DNA of 64,000 nucleotides from Rugamonas fusca. GTDB lineage: Bacteria; Pseudomonadota; Gammaproteobacteria; Burkholderiales; Burkholderiaceae_D. The notes beneath the pieces were generated by a model that made no database searches, was not told the DNA's origin, and saw only the letters and a list, made by a program, of their open reading frames with translations. How positions within the stretch are numbered: position 1 is the stretch's first letter; each line of letters begins with the position of its first letter. Shown piece by piece: positions 20,854 through 30,124 of this stretch. Position numbers and translations under genes: made by a program. The stretch covers positions 1 through 64,000 of the forward strand of contig NZ_JACEZS010000022.1 in assembly GCF_014042365.1 (NCBI RefSeq), in the 5' to 3' direction.

Positions 20854-22557
20854 ATGAGAGTAATCGATGGCAATGCAATCGATTCTGCGTCCTCACACGC
20901 TCCCACTGAATGGGCTGCCATCAACTGGCGGCGCGTTCAGAAGAATGTGAGAGTCATGCAGATCCGATTAACGAAGGCAACACAGGAAGGCGATTGGCGC
21001 AGGGTGAAATCTCTGCAACGATGGCTGACCCACTCGTTCAGTGCGAAAGCGCTGGCTGTAAAACGAGTGACTGAAAATCAAGGCAAACGTACCACAGGCG
21101 TAGACCGGCAGTTATGGGAAACGCCGTCGCGGAAGTTCGCGGCGATTGCGCAGTTGGAAAAGCGTCAGTATCGGCCCCTACCACTACGGCGGGTCTATAT
21201 TCCAAAGGCCAATGGAAAGGAACGCCCGCTGGGCATTCCGACCATGAAGGATCGAGCTATGCAGGCGTTGCATTTGCTGGCGCTTGATCCGGTACTGGAA
21301 ACGGTGAGTGACCCGAACTCCTATGGGTTTCGGAAAAATCGCTCGACGGCTGATGCAATGAGTCAGATATTCGTAAGAATGTCCCAGAGGACTTCGGCCC
21401 AATGGGTATTGGATGCGGATATTGAAGGCTTCTTTGACAACATCAATCACGACTGGATGATCGACCATGTCCGCATGGATAAATCGATACTTCGGAAGTG
21501 GCTGAAGTCCGGGGTGGTCGACTGGGCGCAATTGCTGGCAACCACAGCCGGAACGCCGCAGGGCGGCATTATCAGCCCTGCACTGGCAAATTGGACGCTG
21601 AATGGACTGGAAACGGAACTGATCGAACACCTCTGTGTACGCTTCGGGCCGTCGAAATTCCAGAAGCTAAAAGTTGGTGTCATACGATACGCGGACGATT
21701 TCGTGGTGACCGGCGCTTCACAAGAGCTGCTGGAAACAGAAATCCGACCATGGATAGAAGCATTCCTTGCACGGCGAGGCCTGCGGCTATCGCAAGCCAA
21801 GACGAAGATCGTACACATCGACCAAGGTTTTGATTTTCTGGGGTGGAATTTCCGGAAGTACGAGGGAAAATTGCTCATCAAGCCGAGTAAGAAAAACGTG
21901 AAGGCGTTTTATGAAAAGCTTAGGAAAATCATCGGCGAACAGTTGATGGCAAAGCAGGAGGATTTGATCCGGCTGCTGAACCCGATGCTGCGGGGCTGGG
22001 CGCAATATCACAGTCCCGTGGTGGCCAAACAGGCGTTCTCGTACATGCAGTCGTTGATGTTCTGGCGGCTGATGCGGTGGGCCAAGCGCAGGCATCCAAA
22101 AAAGCCTACTGATTGGATTCGCAAGAAATACTGGCGGAAGATCGGTGACCGGAGTTGGGTGTTTGCTGTGGACGTCGCCACTAAAGAAGGCGGTAAAGGT
22201 GTGATGGAACTGTATTCGCTCGCGGGTACGACCATCGAGCGGCACAGGAAGATCAAAGGGGACTATCATCCTTATGATCCGCAATGCGAGGAATACGGCG
22301 AAGCCCTCCGGCAGGAACGCATGCTGAAAAGCATGAGTTACCGAAAGGAATGGGCAAAGCTGTATTTCGATCAACGTGGCCTGTGCGCTTTGTGTGGGTA
22401 CGAGATGAATCTGGACACAGGATGGCACGACCACCACATGGAGTACCGTGTGATGGGAGGTTCTGATGCTCTAGGAAATCGCGTACTATTGCACCCCAAT
22501 TGCCATAAACAAGTGCATAGTCTTGGATTGAAAGTTGTTAAACCGGTTCCTGTATAG
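20854..22557 (+). CDS. ltrA: Group II intron reverse transcriptase/maturase with HNH endonuclease
   Basis: A 567-residue intron-encoded protein. The RT domain (about 70-330) has PKANGKERPLGIPTMKDR, the finger motif DPVLE...SYGFRKNRSTADA, DADIEGFFDNINHDWM, TPQGGIISPALANWTLNGLE and the catalytic YADDFVV, all intact. The maturase X domain follows (about 340-430, LNPMLRGWAQYHS). At the end is an HNH nuclease (CALCGYEMNLDTGWHDHHMEYRV, then LHPNCHKQVHS) with both Cys pairs and HH present. The frame has no break, so the element looks active or recently active. It would promote splicing and retrohoming. The initiating ATG at 20854 precedes domain 0 of the RT. Confidence 0.96.
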   Translation: MRVIDGNAIDSASSHAPTEWAAINWRRVQKNVRVMQIRLTKATQEGDWRRVKSLQRWLTHSFSAKALAVKRVTENQGKRTTGVDRQLWETPSRKFAAIAQLEKRQYRPLPLRRVYIPKANGKERPLGIPTMKDRAMQALHLLALDPVLETVSDPNSYGFRKNRSTADAMSQIFVRMSQRTSAQWVLDADIEGFFDNINHDWMIDHVRMDKSILRKWLKSGVVDWAQLLATTAGTPQGGIISPALANWTLNGLETELIEHLCVRFGPSKFQKLKVGVIRYADDFVVTGASQELLETEIRPWIEAFLARRGLRLSQAKTKIVHIDQGFDFLGWNFRKYEGKLLIKPSKKNVKAFYEKLRKIIGEQLMAKQEDLIRLLNPMLRGWAQYHSPVVAKQAFSYMQSLMFWRLMRWAKRRHPKKPTDWIRKKYWRKIGDRSWVFAVDVATKEGGKGVMELYSLAGTTIERHRKIKGDYHPYDPQCEEYGEALRQERMLKSMSYRKEWAKLYFDQRGLCALCGYEMNLDTGWHDHHMEYRVMGGSDALGNRVLLHPNCHKQVHSLGLKVVKPVPV

Positions 22558-22574
22558 GAACTTTTATTAAGCTT

Positions 22575-22608
22575 GAGCCGTGTGCGGTGAAAGTCGCAAG
22601 CACGGTTC
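22575..22608 (+). ncRNA. Group II intron domain V
   Basis: 34 nt starting GAGCCGTGTGCGGTGAAAG and closing with GCACGGTTC. The two arms pair, with the GAAA loop and the two-nucleotide bulge of catalytic domain V. Domain VI occupies 22609-22653. Confidence 0.93.
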
Positions 22609-22678
22609 TTAGGGGGGAGGGGTTCTGGTAACAGGCCCTTCCTACCCTCCTACTGTTGAAGCAAGGCCTGGTTTTCGT

Positions 22679-23512
22679 ATGTTAAAAGTCGATCTGCACT
22701 GCCATTCCAACGTCTCCGACGGCGTGCTCGCGCCGGCCGCCGTGGCGGCCCATGCCCGCAATGCGGGGGTCGACGTGTGGGCGCTGACCGACCATGACGA
22801 AGTCGATGGCGTGGCCGCCGCCCGCGTCGCCGCGCAGGACTTGGGCATGCTGTTCGTGTCCGGTGTCGAGATTTCCATCACCTGGGCCAGGGAGACGGTG
22901 CACATCGTCGGCCTGCAGGTCGATGAAACCAACCCGGCCCTGCTGGCCGGCCTGGCCCGCACCCGTTCCGGGCGTGACGCGCGCGGGCGCGAGATGGCGG
23001 CCCAGCTGGCCGCCGTCGGCATTCCGGATGCCTACGAAGGCGCGCTCAAGTACGTGGGCAACCCGGACCTGATGTCGCGCACCCACTTCGCCCGCTACCT
23101 GATCGAAATTGGCGTGTGCGCCAACGTGCCCGACGTGTTCAAGAAATACCTGACCGAAGGCAAGCCCGGCTACGTGCCGCACAGCTGGGCCAGCCTGTCG
23201 GACGCCGTCGGCTGGATACGGGGCGCGGGCGGCATCGCCGTCATCGCCCATCCGGGCCGCTACAAGTTCAACCAGATGGCGCAGGGCGTGCTGTTCGACG
23301 AATTCAAGCAACTGGGCGGCACGGCCATCGAAGTGGTAACGGGCAGCCACACGCCGGACCAGTACGCCGTCTATGCCCAGCTGGCCAACCAGTACGGCTT
23401 CCTGGCCTCGCGCGGCACGGACTTCCATGCGCCGGGCGAGGCGCGCGTCGATTTCGCGCTGCTGCCGCCGCTGCCGGCCAATGTGACGCCGGTCTGGCAT
23501 GACTGGTTTTGA
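22679..23512 (+). CDS. PHP-domain phosphoesterase (RNase AM/YciV family)
   Basis: A 277-residue metal-dependent phosphoesterase. The four PHP motifs are present: DLHCHSNVSDG (residues 4-14), ALTDHDEVDG, the Glu in SGVEIS, and C-terminal HPGRYK with the ASRGTDFHAPGE motif. E. coli YciV is a 5'-3' exonuclease acting on short RNAs and on 5' ends of rRNA, and it also cleaves 3',5'-bisphosphonucleotides. The gene heads the conserved yciO-M50-trpS neighbourhood. Its ATG is only 25 nt after the group II intron, with no good ribosome-binding site (GAAGCAAGG at 11 or more nt). Expression therefore probably depends on splicing or on read-through from the intron. Confidence 0.9.
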   Translation: MLKVDLHCHSNVSDGVLAPAAVAAHARNAGVDVWALTDHDEVDGVAAARVAAQDLGMLFVSGVEISITWARETVHIVGLQVDETNPALLAGLARTRSGRDARGREMAAQLAAVGIPDAYEGALKYVGNPDLMSRTHFARYLIEIGVCANVPDVFKKYLTEGKPGYVPHSWASLSDAVGWIRGAGGIAVIAHPGRYKFNQMAQGVLFDEFKQLGGTAIEVVTGSHTPDQYAVYAQLANQYGFLASRGTDFHAPGEARVDFALLPPLPANVTPVWHDWF

Positions 23513-23594
23513 CGGCCGATTGTAACTATCAGCTTGTTTTTCCTGGTGATCGCCCGTATCTTAGGATTTCGGCATTGACATCAGGGAAACCCAC

Positions 23595-24476
23595 ATGAAA
23601 CGCATCTTCCTGTTTATCGCCACCAACCTCGCGGTGCTGTTGGTGTTGTCCATCGTGCTGTCCGTGCTGGGCATCGGCCGCCCTGGCGCCAGTGGCGGGC
23701 TGGACCTGGGCAACTTGCTGGCGTTCTCGCTGGTGGTGGGCTTTACGGGCGCCATCTTTTCCCTGTTGATCAGCAAACCGATGGCCAAGTGGAGCACGGG
23801 CGCGCGCGTGATCGACACGCCGTCCAATTCCACCGAACTGTGGCTGGTCAACACGGTCAAGGCGCTGGCCGAGCGGGCTGGCGTGGCCATGCCGGAAGTG
23901 GCCATCTACGCGGGCGAACCGAACGCCTTCGCCACGGGGGCATTCAAGAATTCGGCGCTGGTGGCCGTCTCCACCGGCTTGCTGGAGAGTATGAACCGCG
24001 ACGAGGTGGAAGCCGTGCTGGGCCACGAGATGGCCCACGTGGCCAATGGCGACATGGTGACCATGACCTTGATCCAGGGCGTGGTCAACACCTTCGTCGT
24101 GTTCCTGGCCCGCGTGGTCGGCTATGTCGTCGACCGCGTGGTGCTCAAGGGCGACGACGAGCGGCGCGGCCCCGGCATCGGCTACACGGTCACCGTGTTC
24201 GTGTGCGAAATCGTGTTCGGGCTGGCGGCCTCGCTGATCGTGGCCTGGTTTTCGCGCCAGCGCGAATTCCGCGCTGACGCCGGTTCGGCCCGCCTGCTGG
24301 GCAGCAGCCTGCCCATGCAGCACGCGCTGGCCCGCCTCGGGGGCATGGAGCCGGGCGCGTTGCCGCAATCGCTGTCGGCGTCCGGCATCACGGCCGGTGG
24401 CGGCTGGGGCGCGCTGTTTTCCACCCATCCGCCGTTCGAGCAGCGGATCGCGGCCTTGCGTAGCGTACAATTGTGA
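23595..24476 (+). CDS. htpX: Membrane zinc protease HtpX
   Basis: A 293-residue M48-family inner-membrane protease that degrades misfolded membrane proteins. Two N-terminal spans are visible ([20 protein letters not shown] and [17 protein letters not shown]), and the active site HEMAH is near residue 144 in [13 protein letters not shown]. Two more hydrophobic stretches follow ([38 protein letters not shown]). The third zinc ligand Glu lies in [15 protein letters not shown]. Length matches E. coli HtpX (293). It is preceded by an 82-bp gap that may hold a stress promoter, and yciO follows after 42 bp. Confidence 0.96.
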   Translation: MKRIFLFIATNLAVLLVLSIVLSVLGIGRPGASGGLDLGNLLAFSLVVGFTGAIFSLLISKPMAKWSTGARVIDTPSNSTELWLVNTVKALAERAGVAMPEVAIYAGEPNAFATGAFKNSALVAVSTGLLESMNRDEVEAVLGHEMAHVANGDMVTMTLIQGVVNTFVVFLARVVGYVVDRVVLKGDDERRGPGIGYTVTVFVCEIVFGLAASLIVAWFSRQREFRADAGSARLLGSSLPMQHALARLGGMEPGALPQSLSASGITAGGGWGALFSTHPPFEQRIAALRSVQL

Positions 24477-24518
24477 GAAATCAACAGCGCGGCGCCTGAG
24501 CGTCCCCATGACCGGCTT

Positions 24519-25145
24519 ATGAGTCAATTCTTCCAGATTCACCCCGACAACCCGCAGCAGCGCCTGATCAAGCAGGCCGCCCAGATCATCCATGACGGCG
24601 GCATCGTCGCGCTGCCCACGGACTCGTGCTACGCGCTGGTGTGCCATCTGGACGACAAGTCGGCCGTGGAGCGCTTGCGCCGCATCCGCGGCATCGACGA
24701 GAAGCACCACCTGACCTTGCTGTGCCGCGACCTGAGCGAGATCGGCGTCTACGCGCGCGTGGACAACCGCCAGTTCCGCCTGCTCAAGGCCGCCACGCCG
24801 GGCCCGTTCACCTTCATCCTGGAAGCGACCAAGTGCGTGCCGCGCCGGCTGAGCCACCCGTCGCGCAAGACGATCGGCCTGCGGGTGCCGGAAAACGCCA
24901 TCGTGCAGGCACTGCTGGAGGAGCTCAAGCAGCCGCTGCTGGGCACCACCTTGATTCCGCCCGGCGATGACGACACGCCGCTGACGGACGCCGACGACAT
25001 CCGCGAGAAGCTGGAAAAGCAGATCGAACTGATCGTCGATGGCGGCGCCTGCAGCCTGGAGCCCACCACCGTGATCGACCTGAGCGGCAACGAGCCGGAA
25101 CTGGTGCGCCAGGGCCGGGGCGATGCGGCCGTGTTCGGCCTGTAG
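24519..25145 (+). CDS. yciO: YciO/Sua5-family L-threonylcarbamoyladenylate synthase-like protein
   Basis: A 208-residue protein of the YrdC-Sua5-YciO fold. It has IIHDGGIVALPTDSCYALVC, RRIRGIDEKHHLTLLCRDL, ATPGPFTFILEAT and the Ser/Arg-containing SHPSRKTIGLRVP region. Sua5/YrdC makes threonylcarbamoyl-AMP for the t6A modification of tRNA; the YciO branch shares the fold but its role is less clear. The SQFFQIHPDNPQQRLI start is typical of YciO. It belongs to the trpS-proximal cluster. Confidence 0.9.
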   Translation: MSQFFQIHPDNPQQRLIKQAAQIIHDGGIVALPTDSCYALVCHLDDKSAVERLRRIRGIDEKHHLTLLCRDLSEIGVYARVDNRQFRLLKAATPGPFTFILEATKCVPRRLSHPSRKTIGLRVPENAIVQALLEELKQPLLGTTLIPPGDDDTPLTDADDIREKLEKQIELIVDGGACSLEPTTVIDLSGNEPELVRQGRGDAAVFGL

Positions 25146-25251
25146 TGGACACCTGCCTGGGCGCCCAGCCCATCCGCCGCGCCGGGTTTAACCCCGCCTT
25201 AAGGGGCGCCCGCTCCCATGGCGCCATCGCCGCTCTGATAAAATCCACCCC

Positions 25252-25908
25252 ATGAACGATTACCAAACCATCCTGGTGTACGCGCTGCCGGTGCTGTTCG
25301 CCATCACGCTGCACGAAGCGGCCCACGCCTACGCGGCCCGCTATTTCGGCGACAGCACGGCCTACCTGGCCGGGCGCATGAGCATGAATCCCCTCAAGCA
25401 TATCGATTTGCTGGGCACCATCATCATCCCCATCATGCTGTACCTGGCCACGGACGGCAAATTCGTGTTCGGCTACGCCAAGCCCGTGCCGGTGGACTTT
25501 TCCGCCTTGCGCAACCCGAAAAAGCAGATGGCCTGGGTGGCCCTGGCCGGTCCGGCCGCCAACTTCGTGATGGCGCTGGGCTGGATGATCCTCAGCTATC
25601 TGGAGATGGGCGCCGGCGTGACGGAGCCGTTCTTCGTGCGCATGGCGCAGGCCGGCATCCTGACCAATATCCTGATGTTCGCCTTCAACCTGGTGCCGAT
25701 TCCGCCGCTCGACGGCGGCCGCATCCTCACCAGCGCGCTGCCGCACGCGATGGCCTACAAGTTCGCCCGTATTGAGCCATATGGTTTTTACATCGTATTG
25801 GCCTTGATATACTTCAAAATTCTCAATTTCTTCGTCGTGCCGCTGGCCATGCTGACGGAATTCGTCCTGCATACGCTGCTCACGCCGCTTTCTTTCCTTT
25901 TAAGTTGA
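25252..25908 (+). CDS. Site-2-type membrane metalloprotease (M50)
   Basis: A 218-residue intramembrane protease of the YwhC-like M50B group. The zinc motif HEAAH (residues 21-25) lies in the first span, the conserved GRMSMNPLKHIDLLGT follows, and the third ligand Asp is in NLVPIPPLDGGRI. Four to five membrane spans are apparent. Its substrate is unknown. The stop is 6 nt before trpS, so the two are co-transcribed, a conserved betaproteobacterial arrangement. Confidence 0.92.
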   Translation: MNDYQTILVYALPVLFAITLHEAAHAYAARYFGDSTAYLAGRMSMNPLKHIDLLGTIIIPIMLYLATDGKFVFGYAKPVPVDFSALRNPKKQMAWVALAGPAANFVMALGWMILSYLEMGAGVTEPFFVRMAQAGILTNILMFAFNLVPIPPLDGGRILTSALPHAMAYKFARIEPYGFYIVLALIYFKILNFFVVPLAMLTEFVLHTLLTPLSFLLS

Positions 25909-25914
25909 CCCATT

Positions 25915-27117
25915 ATGTATCCTGATCGCGTCGTTTCCGGCATGCGCCCCACGGGCGCCATGCACCTTGGTCACTACCATGGTGCACTGAAAAACTGGAT
26001 CAAGATGCAGTCCGAACTGCCTTGCCTGTTCTTCGTGGCCGACTGGCATGCGCTGACCACCCATTACGACGATCCGTCCATCATCGAACGCAGCACCTGG
26101 GACATGCTGGTGGACTGGCTGGCGGCCGGCATCGACCCGTCGCAATCGACGCTGTTCATCCAGTCCAAGGTGCCCGAGCATGCCGAGCTGCATTTGCTGC
26201 TGTCGATGGCCACGCCGCTGGGCTGGCTCGAGCGCGTGCCCACCTACAAGGACCAGATCGAGAACCTGGCCAACCGCGACCTGGCCACCTACGGCTTTCT
26301 CGGCTACCCGCTGCTGCAGGCGGCCGACGTGCTGATCTACCGCGCCAGCCAGGTGCCGGTGGGCGAGGACCAGGTGCCCCATATCGAGATGATGCGCGAA
26401 ATTGCGCGCCGTTTTAACCATTTGTACGGCAAAGAGAAGGGCTTCGAGGAAAAGGCCCAGGAAGCGGTGAAGAAGCTGGGCAGCAAGCGCGCCAAGCTGT
26501 ACAACGAGCTGCGCACGGAATACCAGCAGGACGGCAAGGACGATGCGCTGGAGCAGGCCAAGGCCATGCTGGACGACGCCCAGAGCCTGTCCATGATCGA
26601 CCGCGAACGCCTGTTTGGCTACCTCGAAGGCAGCCGCAAGCTGATCCTGGTCGAGCCGCAGGCCCGTTTGACGGCCGCCTCGCGCCTGCCGGGCCTCGAT
26701 GGCCGCAAGATGTCCAAGAGCTACGGCAACGCCATCGCGCTGCGCGAAGACAAGGACGTGGTCACGAAAAAAGTGCGCACCATGCCCACCGACCCGGCCC
26801 GCGTGCGCCGCACGGACGTGGGCGACCCGGCCAAGTGCCCGGTGTGGCAGTTCCACGAAGTCTATTCCGATACGGCCACCAGGGAATGGGTGGTCAAGGG
26901 CTGCAAGTCGGCCGGCATCGGCTGCATCGAATGCAAGCAGCCGGTGATCGACGCCATCGTCAAGGAACAGGAACCGATGCACGAGCGTGCCCAGCAGTAC
27001 CTGGACGATCCGTCGCTGGTGCGCGCCATCGTGGCCGACGGCAACGACGTGGCCCGCAAGCTGGCCCAGGAAACCATGCGCGACGTGCGCGAAGCGATGG
27101 GCCTGGCGTACGCATGA
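25915..27117 (+). CDS. trpS: Tryptophanyl-tRNA synthetase
   Basis: A 400-residue class I synthetase charging tRNA-Trp. The HIGH-equivalent TGAMHLGHYHGALKNW is at about 14-28 and the KMSKS loop GRKMSKSYGN at 263-272. It is longer than the 334-residue E. coli enzyme because of an extended segment after about residue 160, as in other betaproteobacteria. A Cys cluster (KGCKSAGIGCIECKQP) sits in the anticodon-binding part. Its stop overlaps the methyltransferase start by 4 nt (ATGA). Confidence 0.96.
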   Translation: MYPDRVVSGMRPTGAMHLGHYHGALKNWIKMQSELPCLFFVADWHALTTHYDDPSIIERSTWDMLVDWLAAGIDPSQSTLFIQSKVPEHAELHLLLSMATPLGWLERVPTYKDQIENLANRDLATYGFLGYPLLQAADVLIYRASQVPVGEDQVPHIEMMREIARRFNHLYGKEKGFEEKAQEAVKKLGSKRAKLYNELRTEYQQDGKDDALEQAKAMLDDAQSLSMIDRERLFGYLEGSRKLILVEPQARLTAASRLPGLDGRKMSKSYGNAIALREDKDVVTKKVRTMPTDPARVRRTDVGDPAKCPVWQFHEVYSDTATREWVVKGCKSAGIGCIECKQPVIDAIVKEQEPMHERAQQYLDDPSLVRAIVADGNDVARKLAQETMRDVREAMGLAYA

Positions 27118-27662
27118 GCGAACTGGTCTCCGCCTGGGTACGCCGCTACGCCCCGCTGATCCCGGGCGGCGAAGTGCTGGACCTGGCCTGCGGCAGCGGC
27201 CGCCATGCGCGCTACCTGGCCGCGCTCGAGCATGCCGTCATCGCCGTGGACCGCGACCCGGCCGCGCTGGCCGCCGCGGCCGGCCCCGGCATCGTCACCT
27301 CGGAAGTGGACCTGGAGGCCGAGGGCGCCGTGTGGCCGTTTGGCCCTGGCCGCTTCGCCGGCATCGTCGTCACCAATTATTTGCACCGTCCGCTGCTGGC
27401 CGCCATGGTGGGCAGCCTGGCGCCGCATGGTGTGCTGATTTACGAAACCTTCGCCGACGGGAACGCCCAGTTCGGCAAACCATCCAATCCCGCTTTTTTG
27501 CTGCAGGCGGGCGAACTGCTGGAGCTGGCGCGCGACCACGAGTTGCGCGTCGTCGCGTTCGAGGATGGCGTGGTTGAAGCGCCTAAACCTGCGATGGTGC
27601 AACGCCTGTGCGCCGTCAAGCAGGACTTTCCCCGCGTGGCGGCCCTGTTGCCGCCATTTTGA
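27114..27662 (+). CDS. Class I SAM-dependent methyltransferase
   Basis: A 182-residue protein starting at the ATG at 27114, which overlaps the trpS stop (ATGA coupling). SAM-binding motif I is EVLDLACGSGRHARYL, followed by the acidic loop HAVIAVDRDPAAL. The later VVTNYLHRPLL replaces motif IV, and GVLIYETFADGN and ELRVVAFEDGVVE form the last strands. The FAGIVVTNYLHRPLL pattern occurs in a small family often placed next to trpS or dapA in this group. The methylated substrate is not known. Confidence 0.88.
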   Translation: MSELVSAWVRRYAPLIPGGEVLDLACGSGRHARYLAALEHAVIAVDRDPAALAAAAGPGIVTSEVDLEAEGAVWPFGPGRFAGIVVTNYLHRPLLAAMVGSLAPHGVLIYETFADGNAQFGKPSNPAFLLQAGELLELARDHELRVVAFEDGVVEAPKPAMVQRLCAVKQDFPRVAALLPPF

Positions 27663-27747
27663 ACAGTGATTTGTAGGTGGCGATGCACCACAGGCGCGGG
27701 CTATCGTCTACAATCGTTGTTTTAATCCTTTATGCAATTGGTTTCCT

Positions 27748-28626
27748 ATGATTAAGGGCAGCATAGTAGCAATCGTCACCCCGATGCACGCAGACGGCAG
27801 TCTGGACTTCCCGGGGTTGAACAAGCTGATCGACTGGCACATCGCCGAAGGCACGGATGGCATCGTGATCGTCGGCACCACCGGCGAATCGGCCACCGTC
27901 ACCGTGGAAGAACACTGCGCGCTGATCAAGGCCGCGGTTGACCATACCAAGGGCCGCATCCCCATCATCGCCGGCACCGGCGGCAACTCGACCGCAGAGG
28001 CGATCGAGCTGACCCGTTACGCCAAGCAAGCGGGCGCCGACGCCGCGCTGCTGGTGGTGCCGTACTACAACCGTCCTACCCAGGAAGGCATGTACCAGCA
28101 CTTCAAGGCCATCGCCGAAGCCGTGGACCTGCCCATCATCCTGTACAACGTGCCTGGCCGCACCGTTGCCGACATGAGCAACGACACCATCCTGCGCCTG
28201 GCCGCCATCCCCAATATCGTCGGCGTCAAGGACGCGACCGGCAATATCGGCCGTGGCCTGGACCTGCTGCGCCTGGCGCCCAAGTCGTTCGCCGTCTACT
28301 CGGGCGACGATCCTTCGGCCATGGCCCTGATGCTGGCCGGCGGCAAGGGCAATATTTCCGTGACGGCCAACGTGGCCCCGCGCGCCATGCACGAGATGTG
28401 CAAGGCCGCCATGGAAGGCGACATCGCCAAGGCCGTGGAGATCAACAACAAGGTGTTCCCGTTGCACCAGAAGCTGTTCATCGAACCGAACCCCGTGCCC
28501 GTCAAGTGGGCGCTGGCCGAAATGGGCATGATGCCGGCCGGCATACGCCTGCCGCTGGTGCCGCTGGCTGGCGAGTACCACAACGCCGTGCGCGCGGCGC
28601 TGCGCGAAGCGGGCATCCTGCCGTAA
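27748..28626 (+). CDS. dapA: 4-hydroxy-tetrahydrodipicolinate synthase
   Basis: A 292-residue aldolase condensing pyruvate and aspartate semialdehyde, the first committed step to lysine and diaminopimelate for the cell wall. Motifs: [10 protein letters not shown], the substrate loop [24 protein letters not shown] with catalytic Tyr, and the Schiff-base Lys in VGVKDATGN. Length is that of the E. coli enzyme (292). It is followed by bamC after a hairpin-containing gap of 92 bp, the same order as in enteric bacteria. Confidence 0.97.
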   Translation: MIKGSIVAIVTPMHADGSLDFPGLNKLIDWHIAEGTDGIVIVGTTGESATVTVEEHCALIKAAVDHTKGRIPIIAGTGGNSTAEAIELTRYAKQAGADAALLVVPYYNRPTQEGMYQHFKAIAEAVDLPIILYNVPGRTVADMSNDTILRLAAIPNIVGVKDATGNIGRGLDLLRLAPKSFAVYSGDDPSAMALMLAGGKGNISVTANVAPRAMHEMCKAAMEGDIAKAVEINNKVFPLHQKLFIEPNPVPVKWALAEMGMMPAGIRLPLVPLAGEYHNAVRAALREAGILP

Positions 28627-28643
28627 GCGGCCGTTCGCCGTCC

Positions 28644-28670
28644 GCGAACCGCTTGCCGCAAGCGGTTCGC
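28644..28670 (+). repeat. Perfect hairpin between dapA and bamC
   Basis: GCGAACCGCTTG and CAAGCGGTTCGC form a 12-bp perfect stem with a 3-nt CCG loop. No T tract follows, so it is unlikely to be an intrinsic terminator. It may protect the upstream dapA message or cause partial stopping. Confidence 0.7.
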
Positions 28671-28718
28671 GCTCAATCCTGATCCCAGCTGTCATCCAGC
28701 TTCTTAACCAGTAACGAC

Positions 28719-29876
28719 ATGACTATTCGCAAGACAGCATCTATTTCCTCGCAACGTGCCCTGATCGTGGGCGCCTTGATGGCCAGTTTGACCGGTTGCG
28801 GCATGATCGGTTCCGTTGTCGGCAATGACAAGGTGGACTACAAGTCCGCCAAAAAGGCCAGCACGCTCGACGTGCCGCCGGATCTGACGCAATTGCAAAA
28901 GGATAACCGCTACTCGCTGCCTGATTCGGCCAATGGCGTGGCCACCGCGTCCGGCTACAACGCCCAGAAGGGCAACGGTCCGGTCGCCTCCGTGCAAGCT
29001 GGCACGGCCGTGGCGCCGACGTCGATGAACGACATCCGCGTGGAGCGCGCCGGCAACCAGCGCTGGCTGGTGGTCAAGCAGACGCCCGAGCAGCTGTGGC
29101 CGCAACTGAAGCAGTTCTGGGAAGATTCGGGCTTCACGCTGGCGCTGGACATGCCGACGGCCGGCATCATGGAAACGGAATGGAACGAGAACCGGGCCAA
29201 GATTCCGCAGGACTTCATCCGTAACACGGTGGGCAAGGTGTTCGATTCGCTGTATTCGAGCGGTGAGCGCGACAAGTTCCGCACCCGCCTCGAGCGTGCC
29301 GCCGACGGCAGCACCGAGATCTACATCAGCCACCGCGGCGCCCAGGAAGTGGTGACGGGGGCCCAGAAGGAAACGACGATGTGGACCGCCCGTCCCAACG
29401 ATCCGGGCCTGGAAGCGCAATTCCTGGCGCGCCTGATGACCAAGCTGGGCAGCACGGAAGACGCGCAAGCCAAGACGGCCGTCTCCAACGCCATCGTCCA
29501 GCCGCAGCACGCTTCGCTGGTGGGCGCGGGCGCCGACCGTGCCGTGTCGGTGGACGAGGGCTTCGACCGCGCCTGGCGCCGCGTGGGCCTGGCGCTGGAC
29601 CGCGCCGGCTTCACGGTGGAAGACCGCGACCGCACCCAGGGCATGTACTTCGTGCGTTATGTGAGCCAGGAGGCCGGTGAAACCAAGGGCTTCTTCAGCA
29701 AGCTGTTCAGCTGGGGCGAATCCGAGGCGGACAAGGAAGCGCAGCGCTACCGCATCGCCGTCAAGGCCGGCGCGGGCAACGACAGCCTGGTCACGGTGCT
29801 TAACAACGCCGGCAAGCCGGAAACGGGTCCGGTGGCGGAAAAGATCCTGACCCTGCTGCACGAGCAATTGAAATAA
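28719..29876 (+). CDS. bamC: Outer-membrane assembly lipoprotein BamC
   Basis: A 385-residue lipoprotein of the beta-barrel assembly (BAM) complex at the inner face of the outer membrane. The signal peptide ends in the lipobox MASLTGC. The unstructured lid follows (DYKSAKKASTLDVPPDLTQL), then two helix-grip domains (about 105-220 with VKQTPEQLWPQLKQFWEDSG, and about 275-385 with VDEGFDRAWRRVGLALDRAG). It is slightly longer than E. coli BamC (344). A strong terminator lies about 50 nt after the stop. Confidence 0.95.
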   Translation: MTIRKTASISSQRALIVGALMASLTGCGMIGSVVGNDKVDYKSAKKASTLDVPPDLTQLQKDNRYSLPDSANGVATASGYNAQKGNGPVASVQAGTAVAPTSMNDIRVERAGNQRWLVVKQTPEQLWPQLKQFWEDSGFTLALDMPTAGIMETEWNENRAKIPQDFIRNTVGKVFDSLYSSGERDKFRTRLERAADGSTEIYISHRGAQEVVTGAQKETTMWTARPNDPGLEAQFLARLMTKLGSTEDAQAKTAVSNAIVQPQHASLVGAGADRAVSVDEGFDRAWRRVGLALDRAGFTVEDRDRTQGMYFVRYVSQEAGETKGFFSKLFSWGESEADKEAQRYRIAVKAGAGNDSLVTVLNNAGKPETGPVAEKILTLLHEQLK

Positions 29877-29928
29877 TATTCACCGTTAGCCAGTCCCGCG
29901 CGCGAGCGCGTGGCTGGCCAGCCACCGC

Positions 29929-29952
29929 AACCGGCCGCTGGCCGGTTTTTTT
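29929..29952 (+). terminator. Terminator of bamC
   Basis: AACCGGCC-GCT-GGCCGGTT forms an 8-bp stem with a 3-nt loop and runs into seven T. Confidence 0.85.
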
Positions 29953-30040
29953 GTACCCAGCCGCATTGCCGGCCTTGATTATGAAACTGGCTGAACTATA
30001 TTGAAGGCATGACGTACGGCAATGGCATTTGTTTGGACGA

Positions 30041-30067
30041 AAAAAAAACCGGCCCATGAGCCGGTTT
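30041..30067 (-). terminator. Distal terminator of the Ala-rich lipoprotein gene
   Basis: On the minus strand AAACCGGC and GCCGGTTT pair over 8 bp with a 6-nt loop, followed by a run of T. It backs up the terminator at 30084-30109, giving tandem terminators that also block read-through from bamC. Confidence 0.75.
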
Positions 30068-30083
30068 GCTGAAGTCCAGGCGT

Positions 30084-30109
30084 AAAAAAACCGGCCCGAA
30101 GACCGGTTT
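30084..30109 (-). terminator. Proximal terminator of the Ala-rich lipoprotein gene
   Basis: On the minus strand the stem AAACCGGTC...GGCCGGTTT closes on a C(TTCG)G tetraloop, one of the most stable RNA loops, followed by a T tract. It lies 15 nt after the stop codon. Confidence 0.85.
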
Positions 30110-30124
30110 CTTTACACAAGCTGA

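Larger units (their letters stand above)
20197..22653 (+). mobile_element. Group II intron (boundaries approximate)
   Basis: A self-splicing retroelement: structured RNA on the left, a maturase frame in domain IV and a textbook domain V at 22575-22608. Domain VI follows, with a bulged A in CCTACCC before the probable 3' end CTAC at 22653. The 5' end is uncertain: GTGTACG at 20197 gives a normal 5' length of about 650 nt, whereas GTGCG at 19696 fits the GTGYG consensus better but gives an unusually long leader. Internal hairpins are plentiful (for example GCCCACCATGTGAATGGTGGG near 20290). Base composition is lower in GC than the host. It sits in the leader of the PHP-domain gene, 25 nt before its ATG. 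Confidence 0.85.
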
